DNA from: Larix kaempferi
Taxonomy: Eukaryota; Streptophyta; Pinopsida; Pinales; Pinaceae
Reading direction: 5' to 3'
Length of the DNA stretch: 64,000 nt
Assembly (NCBI GenBank): GCA_027924585.1
Contig: BSBM01000636.1
Location: forward strand, 6,030,001-6,094,000
Position numbers and translations under genes: made by a program. Every line of letters begins with the position of its first letter. Positions within the stretch are counted from its first letter, which is position 1. Positions 61,986 through 64,000 of the stretch are shown here, piece by piece. The notes beneath the pieces were generated by a model, which was not told the origin of the DNA, did no database searches, and saw only the letters and a program-made list of their open reading frames with translations.

Positions 61986-63426
61986 TATGTGTAGGCATCC
62001 AATTTTAGCACCCAATACCTTCCCCTTGAAAACTTTGCCATAAGATTCCTTCTCTCCCATCATTACTCAATTCACATTTAATACCTTTCACCACACCCCT
62101 TCACGGGTGTAGGGGCTTTTATATTTGTAATGGTTGCTTTGTAAAGATGTGATAAAGTAACACAAAAATATTAAAGTATTACATAAAGTAGGAACTAAGG
62201 AATCATTAAGAATTCAATTTTGATGAAATAAATAACTATATATTAAATTCTCTTAAAAATTGAACATATTAAATTCTCTTAAAAATTGAACATTTTTGCA
62301 ATTTCCATTTTCACATTTAAAATTTTTATTTACTTCATATCATTACTAATAATGCCTTTGCATATTTATATCAACATTTCTTTACTACTCATGAACAATT
62401 CAACAACAAATCCCAAAACCTTTTAATATAAAATTTAAAATAACCAAAACCTAAATATGGTTTATGTTATTATAATTAAAAAATAAGTAAAATTAATTTG
62501 AACAAAAGAATCATGAAGTAAGTAAATTTTGTTATAACTTTTGGAAAATATGCTAGTAGATCATGTCTTATTTCAAAATATGTATATCTATGTATGTGTT
62601 AAACATCCTTGTTATGTTCGAACAAAAAGAATCATATGTTTTCTTGTTTCATATATATTTAATAATCTAAAACAAGAGAACCACCACATAAAACTATAAT
62701 GAAAAACTTTTTAAATATTTTACCTATATTCATTACGTATCTTATTTCAAAATATATATGTATGTATGTGTTAAACATCCTTGCTATGCTAGAACAAGAA
62801 AAGAATCATATCTTTTCTTGTTTGATATGTCCTTAGTAGTCTCTTGGTTAAAACAAGAAAACAACCAAATAAAACTATAATAAAAAGCTCTTTAAATCTT
62901 TTACCTATGTTCATCACATAGGAAAAAAAACAGTAAATAAATACAATAAAATGTGGAAGAAATTTATTAACATAATGATAAATAATTTAATTTATGGGGA
63001 ATTATTTTTAGTAAAATTTAAATATGAAATTTTAATTTGGTGGCACCACCTCAAGTACTAAACTACATGTTAAGGGATAAAATCAATTTTGAATTAATAA
63101 AATTTAATAATAATAATAATAAGATAGCATTTAAGTAGTTTAAGTATTGATATGTTTTTGTAGTTCAATATATGATTTATCATTTTTGAGATTATTTTTG
63201 TAGAGAAAGCCATTAATCTATGACCCATATTCATAAGTATTAGTCACAACTAACCAATTTCTTATGATTTTGAATAGTCTACTTGGCTCCCATTGTATCA
63301 GGTGATGCTCACAAGGGTGAAGAAGTGGGATTGAAACCAAGGAAATGAATCGCTTAGCATCAAACATCACCATCAATGCTTGCACTTGGTAACTAAGACT
63401 TCCCCGGAGGTTGTTAAGATTCAATA
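61986..63426. other. AT-rich DNA without recognisable gene
   Basis: No supported ORF. It holds two AT-rich duplications: a 26-bp tandem pair (TTAAATTCTCTTAAAAATTG plus AACATA) at 62243-62294, and the 174-bp pair at 62567-62919. Confidence 0.5.
62567..62919. repeat. Tandem duplication, about 174-bp unit
   Basis: CTTATTTCAAAATATGTATA at 62567 and CTTATTTCAAAATATATATG at 62741 start two units. Each continues through TGTGTTAAACATCCTTG, AGAATCATAT-TTTTCTTGTTT, AAACAAGA, AAAACTATAAT and TTTTACCTAT. They are clearly diverged, so the duplication is old. Confidence 0.85.
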
Positions 63427-64000
63427 TGCTAAGACAGAAAATATCAGCATTACATTTCATTTCACAATAATAGCATATACAGGATCACTGAAGAAACAAC
63501 AAGCACAGCATAAATACAAGAGACACATATTTATCCTGGGAAACCCTCATGGGGTAGAAAACCCAGCAAAGCTTCCTCAATATAAATGACCAGCAAATAT
63601 AGAGATGCAAACCCTAGACATGAGCTCCTCCTCCTCCATAGCAGACCTCTCACACACAAGTGCGCCACTCACAAGTGAATGAATGAGTGAGATAAGTGAG
63701 GAACATCCTCCTCTACTTATACTTGTTCCCAGACTGACTTTTACACAAGCTAGATCGGCCCCAACTTAATTACTGGGCTAAACACCCCATTACAACTGAC
63801 TGGGCCGACCCCTCTAGGGTGGTCTAATAACCCTTTGACCCACATAACACATACAGGGCCGACCCCCCACTAGGGAAGTCTAATAACCCAAGTTACCACA
63901 ATCCGACGGAGGAATAAACATCTCCGGATATACAATAAGATCTTCACGAAGGAATGAAACATCTCCGAAATAATAAAGTACAAATATAATATTCTTAGAA
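63427..64000 (-). mobile_element. Second Ty1/copia LTR, reverse, runs off window
   Basis: Shares with 49327-49966 the GAGACACA block, the ACCCAGCAAAGCTTCCTCA/ACCCCAATAACTTCCTCA block, CTCCTCCTCCATA, GTGCGCCACTC, a reverse TATA box (ACTTATACTTG near 63716), GGGCCGACCCC and GGTGGTCTAATAACCC. The left start at TGCTAAGACAG is a best guess. No primer-binding site lies to its left, so this is either the 3' LTR of a reverse element continuing beyond 64000 or a solo LTR. It is a related but distinct subfamily. Confidence 0.7.

Noticed and set aside
1-64000. Helitron or CACTA elements
   Set aside because: I looked for CACTA/TAGTG ends with 3-bp TSD and for TC...CTRR ends with a hairpin; nothing convincing was found by eye.

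Overview
The window is repeat-dense nuclear DNA of a flowering plant. I see no host gene, rRNA, functional tRNA or CRISPR array. The plant assignment rests on plant-type elements: hAT transposases with a BED finger plus DUF659, a Ty1/copia element primed by initiator tRNA-Met, an L1-type LINE whose ORF1 carries DUF4283 and a CCHC knuckle, and a tRNA-derived SINE. The species cannot be named. So much nested retroelement DNA suggests a large genome.

The main structure is a deep nest of transposons. Two non-coding families dominate. I call them LTR-A (starts TGTTATCAC, ends GTGATAACA, about 4.2-4.5 kb) and LTR-B (starts TGTTACC, ends GGTAACA, about 4 kb). Several copies have both ends and a 5-bp target-site duplication (TSD), with no internal region or second LTR, so they read as solo LTRs. 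An LTR-A copy (11005-11476 plus 43683-46646) is split by a reverse LTR-B (11477-43677, TSD GAGTG). That LTR-B is split by a hAT transposon (12983-37490, 8-bp TSD CCCCTTAT) and by a reverse LTR-A (38733-43169, TSD GGGGT). The hAT is split by two LTR-B copies: 16310-25201 (TSD CAGTA) and 25445-37315 (imperfect flanks). These hold further LTR-A copies at 19096-23610 (TSD GACCT), about 25975-29872, and 31422-35662. Removing the insertions leaves a hAT of about 3.7 kb with a broken transposase at 13808-16267.

Left of the nest (1-11004) lie an LTR-A copy cut by the window edge, a copia LTR remnant, a 255-bp hAT MITE with a perfect 8-bp TSD, a microsatellite, two large AT-rich palindromes, a second truncated hAT transposase (5645-7030) that runs into LTR-B sequence, and rearranged LTR-A pieces.

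Right of the nest, an LTR-A end (48969) abuts a reverse-strand LINE. The LINE endonuclease is interrupted by a Ty1/copia element with two LTRs (49327-56129). The copia has primer-binding and polypurine sites and degraded RT and RNase H, but no recognisable gag or integrase. LINE ORF1 follows at 56406-57999. From 58000 to 63426 the DNA is AT-rich, with a SINE, a (TA)n tract and many short tandem duplications. A second copia LTR in reverse orientation runs off the right end.
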